The position numbers were made by a program, and so were the translations under genes. A model generated the notes under the pieces. That model saw nothing but the letters and a program-made list of their open reading frames with translations, was not told the origin of the DNA and ran no database searches. A stretch of 32,701 bases of DNA, taken from Bacteroidales bacterium. GTDB taxonomy: Bacteria > Bacteroidota > Bacteroidia > Bacteroidales > UBA12077. The number at the start of each line of letters is the position of its first letter. The first letter of the stretch is position 1. The DNA lies in NCBI GenBank assembly GCA_003446015.1, contig DMBU01000195.1, forward strand, positions 1 to 32,701, given 5' to 3'. Positions 16,535 to 24,189 of this stretch are shown piece by piece.

Positions 16535-16560
16535 AAGGAAATATCTAAATTCCTTTTTTT
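16535..16560 (+). terminator. Weak terminator or attenuator upstream of the importer operon
   Basis: AAGGAA (16535-16540) and TTCCTT (16550-16555) form a short stem followed by a T-run. It sits just before the candidate -7 element, so it would act on any transcript starting further upstream in the gap. Confidence 0.35.
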
Positions 16561-16564
16561 CTTT

Positions 16565-16572
16565 TATTTTTG
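16565..16572 (+). promoter_or_regulatory. Candidate -7 promoter element for the metal importer operon
   Basis: TATTTTTG matches TAnnTTTG and gives a leader of about 24 bases to the ATG at 16603. A start at the in-frame TTG at 16570 would lie inside this element, supporting the later ATG. Confidence 0.45.
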
Positions 16573-16602
16573 CTATTTTTATCAATTCTAAATAAAATAG
16601 GA

Positions 16603-17493
16603 ATGAGAAAAATTATTATTTTGCTGATCGTCGTTTTGGGAATAAATGCATGCAATAATCAGCAACAAAGTCAGGAGCAAAATAAGAAAACGATAACCGT
16701 AAGTATTTTACCACAAAGATATTTTGTTGAGAAAATCGTTGGAGATCATTTTAAGATCAATGTCATGATTCCTCCCGGTGCTAGTCCTGTTACCTATGAA
16801 CCTACTCCAATACAAATGAAAGAACTTTCTGTTTCATCTCTTTATATCAGAATTGGTCATATCGAGTTTGAAAAAGCCTGGATGAGTAAATTGCAAAATA
16901 TTAATCCTGACATGCAGATTATTGATCAGTCATTTTCTGCCAATCTGATTGAACCTGAAGATGAGGAAGAAGATGAACATGATCATGTCGGTCATCACCA
17001 TCATGGTGTTGATCCGCATATATGGACATCAACCAGGGAAGTTAAAAAGCAAGCTGATTTTTTATACCAGTATTTTGTAAGTAATTACCCGAATTTGAAA
17101 CTTGAATTAACAAATAATTATATCTCATTTATAAACGAAATTGATAGTCTTGATGCTTTTCTAAATAAGAATTTGCAAGCTTCTCAGGGAAGAAAATTTT
17201 TAGTTTTTCATCCTGCTTTAAGTTATTTTGCCCGTGATTATGGTTTAGAGCAAATATCCATAGAGATTGATGGGAAAGAGCCAACTCCTTCAAATATTCA
17301 AGAGGTTATTGAACTCGCAAAAAAGGATAATATCAAAGTTGTGTTTGTTCAAAAGCAATTTAGTACACATAATGCTGAAGTAATTGCCAAAGAAATTAAT
17401 GGCAGAGTTATTCAGATTGACCCCTTATCTGAGGATTGGATTGAAAGTATTAAATTTATAGCCCAGGAAATAGTAAAATCATATTCAAATTAA
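16603..17493 (+). CDS. znuA: Metal ABC importer substrate-binding lipoprotein, ZnuA/TroA family
   Basis: This 296-residue cluster A-I binding protein is a lipoprotein (C17 in GINAC). The ATG at 16603 is preferred because an upstream extension would precede the signal. A His/Asp-rich loop (EDEHDHVGHHHHGVDPH, about 123-139) is typical of zinc binding proteins. Candidate ligands are H139 (DPHIW), H203 (VFHPALSYF) and D273 (IDPLSEDW). The first canonical His, in the PHTYEPTP motif, is replaced by Val (GASPVTYEPTP), while a His occurs later at H86 (GHIEFE). The metal site may therefore be rearranged. Zinc is the likely substrate; manganese is the alternative. Confidence 0.9.
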   Translation: MRKIIILLIVVLGINACNNQQQSQEQNKKTITVSILPQRYFVEKIVGDHFKINVMIPPGASPVTYEPTPIQMKELSVSSLYIRIGHIEFEKAWMSKLQNINPDMQIIDQSFSANLIEPEDEEEDEHDHVGHHHHGVDPHIWTSTREVKKQADFLYQYFVSNYPNLKLELTNNYISFINEIDSLDAFLNKNLQASQGRKFLVFHPALSYFARDYGLEQISIEIDGKEPTPSNIQEVIELAKKDNIKVVFVQKQFSTHNAEVIAKEINGRVIQIDPLSEDWIESIKFIAQEIVKSYSN

Positions 17494-18248
17494 TGAGTAA
17501 AATAGTTGAAATTCAATCTGTTTTCGCAGGATATAACGACGAAGTTATTTTAAAGGATGTTTCATTTGATATTTTTGATGATGATTTTATTGGTGTTATT
17601 GGTCCGAACGGTGGTGGAAAAACTACACTTTTAAATGTTATATTAGGACTTATTAAACCAATTAAAGGTACAGTAAAGTTTTGCGACGATCTAAGTTCGG
17701 TTCGCAATAACAGAATTGGATATTTACCTCAACAAAATAAAATTGATAAACAATTCCCTATAACAGTAAAAGATGTCGTCTTATCTGGTCTGATATATAG
17801 CTCTCGCATTTTAATAAAACACTCTAAGTTTGATAAACAAAAAGCCGAAGAAACATTACAACGGATTGGGATTTGCGATCTGAAAAATATTCCTATTGGT
17901 GAACTTTCGGGTGGACAAATGCAAAAAGTTTTATTAGCCAGAGCTATTGTTTCATCACCACGATTATTAATTCTCGACGAACCCATTACTTTTGTTGATA
18001 ATCAGTTCGAAGGGGAGTTGTATGAGATTTTGAATGAACTGAATAAAGAAATGGCAATAATTATGGTTACACATGATGTTGGAACTATATCCAGTTATGT
18101 TAAAACCATAGCTTGTGTTAATCGAAGTTTACATTATCACAGATCAAATATTATTTCTGAAGAGCAGTTGGCATCATATAATTGTCCAATTAAATTAATA
18201 ACTCATGGCGAAGTGCCACATACCGTATTAAAAAAACATAATCATTAA
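17493..18248 (+). CDS. znuC: Metal ABC importer ATP-binding protein, ZnuC-like
   Basis: This is a 251-residue cytoplasmic ATPase that powers the importer. Motifs: Walker A GPNGGGKTT (37-45), Q-loop in YLPQQ, signature LSGGQ (138-142), Walker B LLILDEP (158-164) and switch His H194 (MVTHD). The C-terminal about 40 residues contain several His residues and end KKHNH. The start ATG shares one base with the binding-protein stop (TAATG), and the permease starts right after its stop, so the three genes form one operon. Confidence 0.95.
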   Translation: MSKIVEIQSVFAGYNDEVILKDVSFDIFDDDFIGVIGPNGGGKTTLLNVILGLIKPIKGTVKFCDDLSSVRNNRIGYLPQQNKIDKQFPITVKDVVLSGLIYSSRILIKHSKFDKQKAEETLQRIGICDLKNIPIGELSGGQMQKVLLARAIVSSPRLLILDEPITFVDNQFEGELYEILNELNKEMAIIMVTHDVGTISSYVKTIACVNRSLHYHRSNIISEEQLASYNCPIKLITHGEVPHTVLKKHNH

Positions 18249-19082
18249 ATGATCTCAGAACTTTTACAATACAAATTTATTACAAACTCATTATTGGCAG
18301 GTATCCTGGCAAGTATTAGCTGCGGAATTATTGGAACTTATATTGTTACACGTCGCATGGTTTTTTTAAGCGGAGGAATTACACATGCTTCTTTTGGAGG
18401 TATTGGAATTGGTTACTTCTTAGGATTTAACCCCATTATTTCGGCAGCGATTTTTGGTGTGCTTTCGGCTTTAGGAATAGAGTTTGTTTCGAAAAGATCT
18501 GAAATACGTGAAGATTCTGTAATTGGGATTTTATGGTCATTTGGAATGGCTCTGGGCATTATGTTCATCTTTCTAACACCTGGTTATGCTCCAAATTTAA
18601 TGTCATATTTATTTGGGAGTATCTTAACTGTTTCAACTCTTGATATACTATTAATGTTAGCTCTATGCCTGATTTTAATTGTTGTGTTCACCGCTTTTTA
18701 TCGACTAATTCTCTTTATTTCATACGATCAGGAGTTCGCAAAAACACATAAAATTGCTGTAAATTTAATTAATTATGTTCTTATAAGCTTAGTTGCATTA
18801 ACTATAGTGCTTAATATAAAGGTTGTAGGTATAATTTTAGTAATTTCTTTATTAACAATACCACAATCTATTGCAAATTTATTTACGAAAGATTTTAAAA
18901 ACATTATCATTATTTCAATTGTTATAGGTCTTATTGGTGCTTTTCTCGGATTAGTTATTTCATATAAGATTAATATTCCATCGGGAGCATCAATAATTTT
19001 TTCTTTAGTAGTGATTTTTATTTTAGCAAAGGGATTTCAATTATCAAAAAGGAAATTCAGGCTGAATAAACAGAAGGTTTAA
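18249..19082 (+). CDS. znuB: Metal ABC importer permease, ZnuB-like
   Basis: This 277-residue inner-membrane protein of the ABC-3 family has about eight hydrophobic segments. It contains the family pattern LAGILASISCGIIGTYIVTR, followed by RMVFLSGGITHASFGGIGIG (coupling and pore region), and later PGYAPNLMSYLFGS. It forms the channel of the importer with the preceding ATPase and binding protein and starts with no gap after the ATPase stop. It ends in a basic tail (KRKFRLNKQKV). It appears complete. Confidence 0.95.
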   Translation: MISELLQYKFITNSLLAGILASISCGIIGTYIVTRRMVFLSGGITHASFGGIGIGYFLGFNPIISAAIFGVLSALGIEFVSKRSEIREDSVIGILWSFGMALGIMFIFLTPGYAPNLMSYLFGSILTVSTLDILLMLALCLILIVVFTAFYRLILFISYDQEFAKTHKIAVNLINYVLISLVALTIVLNIKVVGIILVISLLTIPQSIANLFTKDFKNIIIISIVIGLIGAFLGLVISYKINIPSGASIIFSLVVIFILAKGFQLSKRKFRLNKQKV

Positions 19083-19161
19083 AAAATTTTAATATAAAAG
19101 AAATAAGGCATAATTTCGCATAAGTTTTAATATACATTTTAATTTCAAAAATCAATAAAAA

Positions 19162-20553
19162 ATGACTTACGATTTAATTATAATAGGTAGCGGACCAGGA
19201 GGTTATGTAGCCGCAATCAGAGCATCACAATTGGGAATGAAAGTGGGTGTTGTTGAAAAATCTGAATTAGGAGGAATTTGTTTAAATTGGGGATGTATAC
19301 CAACAAAATCATTACTTAAAAGTGGGCAGGTTTTCAATTATGTAAAACATGCAGCTGATTATGGAGTGAGTATCGAAGGTGAAGCAAAAGCCGATTTTGA
19401 AAAAATGATTCAACGCAGTCGTGGTGTTGCTGATGGAATGAGTAAAGGAATACAGTTCCTTTTCAAAAAAAATAAAATTGATCATATTCAGGGATTTGGT
19501 AAATTAAAAAATAATAAAACAGTTGAAGTAACCGATGCTGAAGGAAAAAAACAAGATATTGAAGCTAAACATATTATTCTGGCTACAGGTGCACGATCAA
19601 AAGAGCTTCCAAATTTAAAACAAGACGGTAAAAAAATAATTGGTTATCGCGAAGCGATGACCTTGCCAAAACAGCCAAAATCTATGATTGTCGTTGGATC
19701 AGGAGCAATTGGAAGTGAATTCGCAAATTTTTATAATGCCATTGGAACAGATGTTACCTTAGTAGAATTCTTACCTAACATAGTTCCGAATGAAGATGAA
19801 GAAGTTTCAAAACAATTAGGCCGTTCTTTCAAGAAAGCAGGTATAAAAGTAATGGTTGATTCTTCCGTTGAATCCGTCGACACTACAGGAAAAGTTTGTA
19901 AAGTTACAATTAAAACTAAAAAAGGGGAAGAAATTCACGAAGCAGAGATCGTATTATCTGCAATAGGTGTAACTCCAAATATTGAAAATATTGGAATTGA
20001 AGACTTAGGAGTTGAATTAGAAAAAGGGAAGATAAAAGTTGATGATTTTTATAAAACAAACATGGATGGAATATATGCAATTGGCGATATCGTTCATGGA
20101 CCTGCATTGGCTCATGTTGCTTCAGCCGAAGGAATTATCTGTGTTGAAAAAATTGCTGGTTTAAATCCTGAACCGATTAATTATAAGAATATTCCTGCAT
20201 GTACATACACATCTCCTGAAGTTGCTTCAGTAGGTTTAACAGAGATAGCTGCAAAAGAAGCAGGATTTGAAATCAAAGTTGGTAAATTCCCATTCACAGC
20301 ATCGGGTAAAGCTAGCGCTGCAGGCGAGAAAGATGGATTTGTGAAATTAATATTTGATGAAAAATATGGTGAGCTATTAGGAGCACATTTAATTGGAGCA
20401 AATGTTACCGAAATGATTGCAGAATTAGTTGTTGCTAAAAAATTAGAAACAACCGGACATGAAATCATAAAATCAATTCATCCTCACCCTACAATGTCAG
20501 AAGCTATCATGGAAGCAGCTGCAGCTGCATATGGCGAAGTAATACATATCTAA
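19162..20553 (+). CDS. lpdA: Dihydrolipoyl dehydrogenase
   Basis: This 463-residue flavoenzyme (E3) reoxidises dihydrolipoyl groups of 2-oxoacid dehydrogenase or glycine cleavage complexes using NAD+. Features: FAD-binding GSGPGGY (9-15), redox-active disulfide in GGICLNWGCIPTKS (C40 and C45), second dinucleotide motif GSGAIGSEF (about 178-186), the GDI segment AIGDIVHGPALAH, and the C-terminal catalytic His region HPHPTMSEAI. Length is normal. No E1 or E2 genes are adjacent, so it is a stand-alone gene. It is 79 bases after the permease gene and closed by a terminator. Confidence 0.96.
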   Translation: MTYDLIIIGSGPGGYVAAIRASQLGMKVGVVEKSELGGICLNWGCIPTKSLLKSGQVFNYVKHAADYGVSIEGEAKADFEKMIQRSRGVADGMSKGIQFLFKKNKIDHIQGFGKLKNNKTVEVTDAEGKKQDIEAKHIILATGARSKELPNLKQDGKKIIGYREAMTLPKQPKSMIVVGSGAIGSEFANFYNAIGTDVTLVEFLPNIVPNEDEEVSKQLGRSFKKAGIKVMVDSSVESVDTTGKVCKVTIKTKKGEEIHEAEIVLSAIGVTPNIENIGIEDLGVELEKGKIKVDDFYKTNMDGIYAIGDIVHGPALAHVASAEGIICVEKIAGLNPEPINYKNIPACTYTSPEVASVGLTEIAAKEAGFEIKVGKFPFTASGKASAAGEKDGFVKLIFDEKYGELLGAHLIGANVTEMIAELVVAKKLETTGHEIIKSIHPHPTMSEAIMEAAAAAYGEVIHI

Positions 20554-20573
20554 TATTTAAAATAGCATAAAAC

Positions 20574-20605
20574 AAAAAGAGGGCGACCCTGGTCATCCTC
20601 TTTTT
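20574..20605. terminator. Intrinsic terminator after lpdA
   Basis: AAAAAGAGG (20574-20582) pairs with CCTCTTTTT (20597-20605), with an inner GACC/GGTC pairing. The flanking A and T runs make it potentially bidirectional, so it could also stop minus-strand transcription through the small ORF at 20645-20809. Confidence 0.88.
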
Positions 20606-20644
20606 CATTTTCCTGTAAAGTTTACAGAATAATATTATTTCACT

Positions 20645-20809
20645 TTACTTCCTAAACTCAGTTTTGTGACTGAATAACTCTTTACTATAATTACTTTGAG
20701 TTAACGAAAGTAAAAAAAACAGAGTAACTATGATAAAAATTATAACTACTCCAATATTTACATCTTTTTTATGAACATTTTTAGATTGGGATCTGATACC
20801 CACGTTCAT
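20645..20809 (-). CDS. Possible small single-pass membrane protein
   Basis: From the ATG at 20809 this reads 54 codons. It has a basic N-terminal part (RSQSKNVHKKD), one strongly hydrophobic segment (IGVVIIFIIVTLFFLLSL) and a polar, charged tail. A GTG at 20830 would add seven residues. No homology is recognised, and no exact -7 element is seen upstream on the minus strand. The layout (Lys-flanked membrane span, terminator downstream) is plausible for a real small protein, but AT-rich sequence often produces such ORFs by chance. Confidence 0.35.
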   Translation of the reverse strand: MNVGIRSQSKNVHKKDVNIGVVIIFIIVTLFFLLSLTQSNYSKELFSHKTEFRK

Positions 20810-20906
20810 CAAATTTAAGTTAATTCTCACAAGTTTGGTTTTATAATTTAATTTTTTACTTAGTTACTTTAGCCTTAAATGACATTGGAAAAGCAAGTTA
20901 TGTAAA

Positions 20907-20939
20907 ATTATTAACATTTTTTAATTTTTGTTAACAATT
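20907..20939. promoter_or_regulatory. Gapped motif ATTATTAACA-N14-TTAACAATT (copy 1)
   Basis: The two elements occur here and at 27851-27883 with the same 14-base spacer, and TTAACA repeats at a 20-base period in both. It lies between the small minus-strand ORF and the ECF sigma gene. It is a candidate operator; the AT-rich setting is a caution. Confidence 0.4.
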
Positions 20940-20963
20940 ATGCCCTTTAGATGCCAGTTAATT

Positions 20964-21020
20964 AAAAAAGGTTGCGTAACATAATCAAGTTATTTGTTTT
21001 TTATACAATTCTACGCAACC
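20964..21020 (-). terminator. Inverted repeat shaped like a minus-strand intrinsic terminator
   Basis: GGTTGCGTA (20970-20978) and TACGCAACC (21012-21020) are a perfect nine-base inverted repeat with a 33-base loop. On the minus strand the stem is followed by six U residues (A-run at 20964-20969). No minus-strand gene lies upstream of it within the gap, so it may end a small RNA or an antisense transcript. Confidence 0.45.
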
Positions 21021-21098
21021 CATGCACTCATTTTCACATCTACTTTTTATAAAACGCATAAAAAAAGTTTAGCAAGCTTTTTGTAGTGAAATTATTCA

Positions 21099-21106
21099 TA
21101 AATTTG
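21099..21106 (+). promoter_or_regulatory. Candidate -7 promoter element for the ECF sigma gene
   Basis: TAAATTTG matches TAnnTTTG 28 bases before the TTG start at 21135; a TTTG at 21080-21083 is nearer than the usual -33 spacing. Confidence 0.45.
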
Positions 21107-21134
21107 TATATCATCGAAAAAACGGGGATATCTT

Positions 21135-21686
21135 TTGGATAATTATTCTGACATTATAAAAGCTTGCTTAAAAGGCAATCGAATAGCACAAAATAGATTG
21201 TATCAACTTTTTGCTGATAAAATGTATGGTGTATGCTTAAGATACGCCGATAATGAGGATGAAGCTAAAGATATTTTGCAGGATGGGTTTATAAAAGTTT
21301 ATGTAAACCTTAAACAGTTTAATAATAAAGGTTCTTTCGAAGGTTGGATTAGAAGAATAATTGTAAATACAGCATTAGAGAAGTTCAGAGACAAGAATTA
21401 TTTGTTTGCTGTTAATATGGAATCCGAATATGATGCAAACAGCAGTCATTACGACCATATATTAAGCGAACTATCGGCAAAGGATTTGCTAAAATTAATT
21501 CAAGATTTGTCTCCTCAATACAGAACGGTTTTCAACCTTTATGCTATAGAAGGATATTCTCATAAAGAGATATGTGAAAAATTAAAAATAAAAGAAGGAA
21601 CTTCAAAATCTAACCTGTCGCGGGCACGTGAGATTTTGAAAGAAAAAGTGAAACAGTATTATAATATTAGTGTAAATTGGATGTGA
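21135..21686 (+). CDS. ECF-type RNA polymerase sigma factor
   Basis: This 183-residue sigma-70 family protein lacks region 3. Region 2 spans about 15-80 (YGVCLRYADNEDEAKDILQD, then GSFEGWIRRIIVNTA) and region 4 about 120-175 (LSPQYRTVFNLYAIEGYSHK, then GTSKSNLSRAREILK). The start is a TTG, since no in-frame ATG occurs before residue 30, which lies inside region 2. A GGGG stretch sits upstream as a weak ribosome site. The stop overlaps the start of the next gene (TGATG), a coupling typical of sigma/anti-sigma pairs. The target promoters are unknown. Confidence 0.93.
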   Translation: MDNYSDIIKACLKGNRIAQNRLYQLFADKMYGVCLRYADNEDEAKDILQDGFIKVYVNLKQFNNKGSFEGWIRRIIVNTALEKFRDKNYLFAVNMESEYDANSSHYDHILSELSAKDLLKLIQDLSPQYRTVFNLYAIEGYSHKEICEKLKIKEGTSKSNLSRAREILKEKVKQYYNISVNWM

Positions 21687-23089
21687 TGGGTGTGAATTTT
21701 GAACAAATGGATAGGTATTTTAAAAAGCAATTGAGAAATTATACTCAATCGGCTCCTGGAGATGTTTGGGAAAATATTGAATTAGCTTTAAATAGTAACC
21801 AAAAAGCGAAGCGAATTATAATTTATAAGATTGCTGCGGCAATTGCAGCTTTTGCTATAATTGGATCAGGCTTTTTATATTTTTCCCCGATAAGTAATAA
21901 TATTGATCAAAACGAAATGATCGTTGAAAATAATTCACTCCTGAATTCCACTCATGAAACCGAAATCCATAATCAGGGAGTTGGTGAGAAACAAGATCTT
22001 GTAAGTACTGAAACGAGTATAACCTCAGGTATAGATGTTAAAACAGATGTTGTAAACACCGAACTAATTACAAAAGCAGAATTGCCAATTCGTGAAGCTA
22101 TTCTTACTGACAGTAAGATAGAAAAAAGAACCGATAATCTGGAAAAATTAACGCAAAAGAAAATAATTATTTCAGAAGAAATTGTTGCACTTGCAATAAT
22201 TGACAATAGGGTGCAAAATGTTAAATCATATTTGAATACACTTCCAGACATTTATACTGCATACACCTTAAATGATTTATTTGAAACTAAAGAAACCAAA
22301 AATAACAAGTGGGTTTTAGGGGGTGAATTTTCTCCCTTGTATTCATACAGACATATTGCAGAAACTGGAGGTGATACTTATAGTAAAGATTTTTACAATA
22401 GTACTGAAAATCCAATCATGTCATATACGGGTGGATTAAACTTGCAATATAAAACTCCCGGGAGATTTACTATTCAAGCTGGTGTTTATTATACAACCAT
22501 GGGTCAGTCAATGGATTATATGTCGGTTTACTCAAATTCTGCATACAATCTGGTTGATGAAGAATACAAAGACAGATTTATTAGTTCTTACTCAATTACA
22601 AATTCAGTCGGCAACGTTTCATTTAATTCACCATATGTAATTGTAGATGAAAAATCTGCCAGAGTCATTAATAATTCGGATAACAAAGCTACAGTTGATT
22701 TGTCTGATCCAATATTTAATAATCTAAGTGCAGAAATACAGCAGAATTTCCAATATGTTGAAGTACCTGTTTTAATGCGATATAAACTTATTGATAAAAA
22801 TGTTGATATAAACCTCGTTGGAGGATTTGGTGCAAATTTTCTTGTTGGTAATGATGTTATACTTAAATATGGCAGCAATAAGGAAATTGTTGGCCAGACA
22901 AATGGTGTAAATTCCATAAATTATAATGGAACTTTAGGCTTTGGCATTGAATATCCTTTAATGGATAAATTGAATATACGTTTAGAACCATCAATTAAAT
23001 ATTATTTAAATGAGATTAATTCAAGTTCTTCTGTCGAATCTCATCCATATTCGATTGGAATTTATACAGGAATTAATTATTCATTTTGA
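21686..23089 (+). CDS. Inner-membrane-anchored protein with C-terminal outer-membrane-type barrel, putative anti-sigma
   Basis: This 467-residue protein starts at the ATG that shares one base with the sigma stop; a TTG three codons upstream is the alternative. Residues 1-42 are polar and presumably cytoplasmic (FEQMDRYFKKQLRNYTQSAP, then GDVWENIELAL), followed by one membrane span at about 43-65. Residues about 70-205 are low-complexity, Glu/Thr/Lys-rich linker. From about 213 to the final Phe (GIYTGINYSF) the pattern is an outer-membrane beta-barrel of the PF13568 type, with EVPVLMRYKL and GGFGANFLVG. No classical anti-sigma zinc motif is seen. It is probably the partner of the sigma factor; a direct anti-sigma role is inference from position and topology. 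Confidence 0.75.
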   Translation: MGVNFEQMDRYFKKQLRNYTQSAPGDVWENIELALNSNQKAKRIIIYKIAAAIAAFAIIGSGFLYFSPISNNIDQNEMIVENNSLLNSTHETEIHNQGVGEKQDLVSTETSITSGIDVKTDVVNTELITKAELPIREAILTDSKIEKRTDNLEKLTQKKIIISEEIVALAIIDNRVQNVKSYLNTLPDIYTAYTLNDLFETKETKNNKWVLGGEFSPLYSYRHIAETGGDTYSKDFYNSTENPIMSYTGGLNLQYKTPGRFTIQAGVYYTTMGQSMDYMSVYSNSAYNLVDEEYKDRFISSYSITNSVGNVSFNSPYVIVDEKSARVINNSDNKATVDLSDPIFNNLSAEIQQNFQYVEVPVLMRYKLIDKNVDINLVGGFGANFLVGNDVILKYGSNKEIVGQTNGVNSINYNGTLGFGIEYPLMDKLNIRLEPSIKYYLNEINSSSSVESHPYSIGIYTGINYSF

Positions 23090-23120
23090 TATTCCACACA
23101 TTTAAGCTCAAAAAATTATC

Positions 23121-23128
23121 TATTTTTG
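23121..23128 (+). promoter_or_regulatory. Candidate -7 promoter element for the transglycosylase gene
   Basis: TATTTTTG fits TAnnTTTG, about 73 bases before the ATG at 23201. It is followed by the inverted repeat GTAAC/GTTAC (23128-23141) at the expected transcription start region. Confidence 0.45.
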
Positions 23129-23200
23129 TAACCTTTGTTACATTTTATTGTTTTTCTATTATATAAATTGATCTTTCAGATTTTAATTTAAAAATTTAAG

Positions 23201-24175
23201 ATGAAAAATAAATATGCTTTCTTAACATTGATCGGATTAATAATCACTTTTCTTATCTTTATAAATTCTCGCCCTGAAGAAGACCCCACTCCGGATGATT
23301 TTCAGCAAGCCTTTCAAAAGAAATATTCAGTTTTCTCTATACCGCTGCCTGAACAATTAACATTTGCTGGAGAGGATGTGCCTCTTGATCACTTTGATGT
23401 TAGAGAATCTTTAGATCAGGAATTGCTTGTAAATACATATTGGCAATCACAAACATTATTATTTTTGAAACGATCAAATAAATATTTCCCCCAAATAGAA
23501 AAATTATTGAAAGATAATGGAATTCCTGAAGATTTTAAATATTTAGTTTTAGCTGAGAGCGATTTAAAAAATGCAGTTTCACCATCCGGTGCTGTTGGTA
23601 TATGGCAACTCCTAACAGGAACTGCCAGAGATTTTGGTTTGGAGGTTAATGAGGAGATTGATGAACGATATCATTTTGAGAAATCTACCATCGCTGCATG
23701 CAAATATTTTAAAGCAGCTCACGATTTATTTGGAAGTTGGACCATGGCTGCAGCATCTTATAATATGGGAAGAAGAGGTTTAATACGACAAGTTAATCGA
23801 CAAAAAGAAAATCAATATTACGATTTATTATTAAATGAAGAAACAGGACGGTATATATATAGAATTCTCGCAATTAAATTAATTCTTGAAAATCCAGATC
23901 AATATGGGTTTCATGTGAATCAGGATGATATGTATCATGTGATTCCAACTTATGAAGTAAGAATTGATTCTGCAATTACTGATTTTGCAGATTTTGCAAA
24001 GAAATACTCCATTAATTATAAAATTCTAAAGTATTTTAATCCCTGGTTAAGAGATTCTTATCTTACAAATAAAAATAAAAAAGAATATGTGATTAAAATA
24101 CCCAAAGAAGGATATAGAAGTCACATAAGAAATATTGAATATATTGAAATTGACTCCACAATTGTTACTGATTAA
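23201..24175 (+). CDS. Membrane-bound lytic transglycosylase, MltD-like
   Basis: This 324-residue protein starts with a signal or anchor segment (YAFLTLIGLIITFLIFI). The SLT/goose-lysozyme-like domain spans about 95-235, with catalytic Glu E119 in LAESDLKNAVSPSGA, then VGIWQLLTGTARDFGL and AAASYNMGRRG. The C-terminal about 60 residues (INYKILKYFNPWLRDSYL, then YVIKIP) resemble the LysM-like tail of Bacteroidota MltD proteins. It cleaves peptidoglycan glycan strands to anhydromuropeptides, in the periplasm. uvrA starts 14 bases after its stop, so the two may be co-transcribed although unrelated in function. Confidence 0.92.
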   Translation: MKNKYAFLTLIGLIITFLIFINSRPEEDPTPDDFQQAFQKKYSVFSIPLPEQLTFAGEDVPLDHFDVRESLDQELLVNTYWQSQTLLFLKRSNKYFPQIEKLLKDNGIPEDFKYLVLAESDLKNAVSPSGAVGIWQLLTGTARDFGLEVNEEIDERYHFEKSTIAACKYFKAAHDLFGSWTMAAASYNMGRRGLIRQVNRQKENQYYDLLLNEETGRYIYRILAIKLILENPDQYGFHVNQDDMYHVIPTYEVRIDSAITDFADFAKKYSINYKILKYFNPWLRDSYLTNKNKKEYVIKIPKEGYRSHIRNIEYIEIDSTIVTD

Positions 24176-24189
24176 AAAGTTATTAAGCA

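Larger units (their letters stand above)
20831..21134. other. Intergenic region upstream of the ECF sigma gene
   Basis: This gap holds a gapped repeat shared with the region at 27851 (20907-20939), a 10-base palindrome TTGTTAACAA (20928-20937), a large inverted repeat with minus-strand terminator form (20964-21020), and a -7-like element at 21099. No tRNA or conserved RNA family is recognised. Confidence 0.6.

Noticed and set aside
16570..16602. Upstream TTG start for the metal-binding lipoprotein
   Set aside because: It lies inside the candidate -7 element and would displace the lipoprotein signal.
20554..21134. tRNA, tmRNA or other known RNA gene in the largest gap
   Set aside because: No cloverleaf, CCA end or recognisable conserved RNA core was found by eye; only hairpins and repeats are seen.
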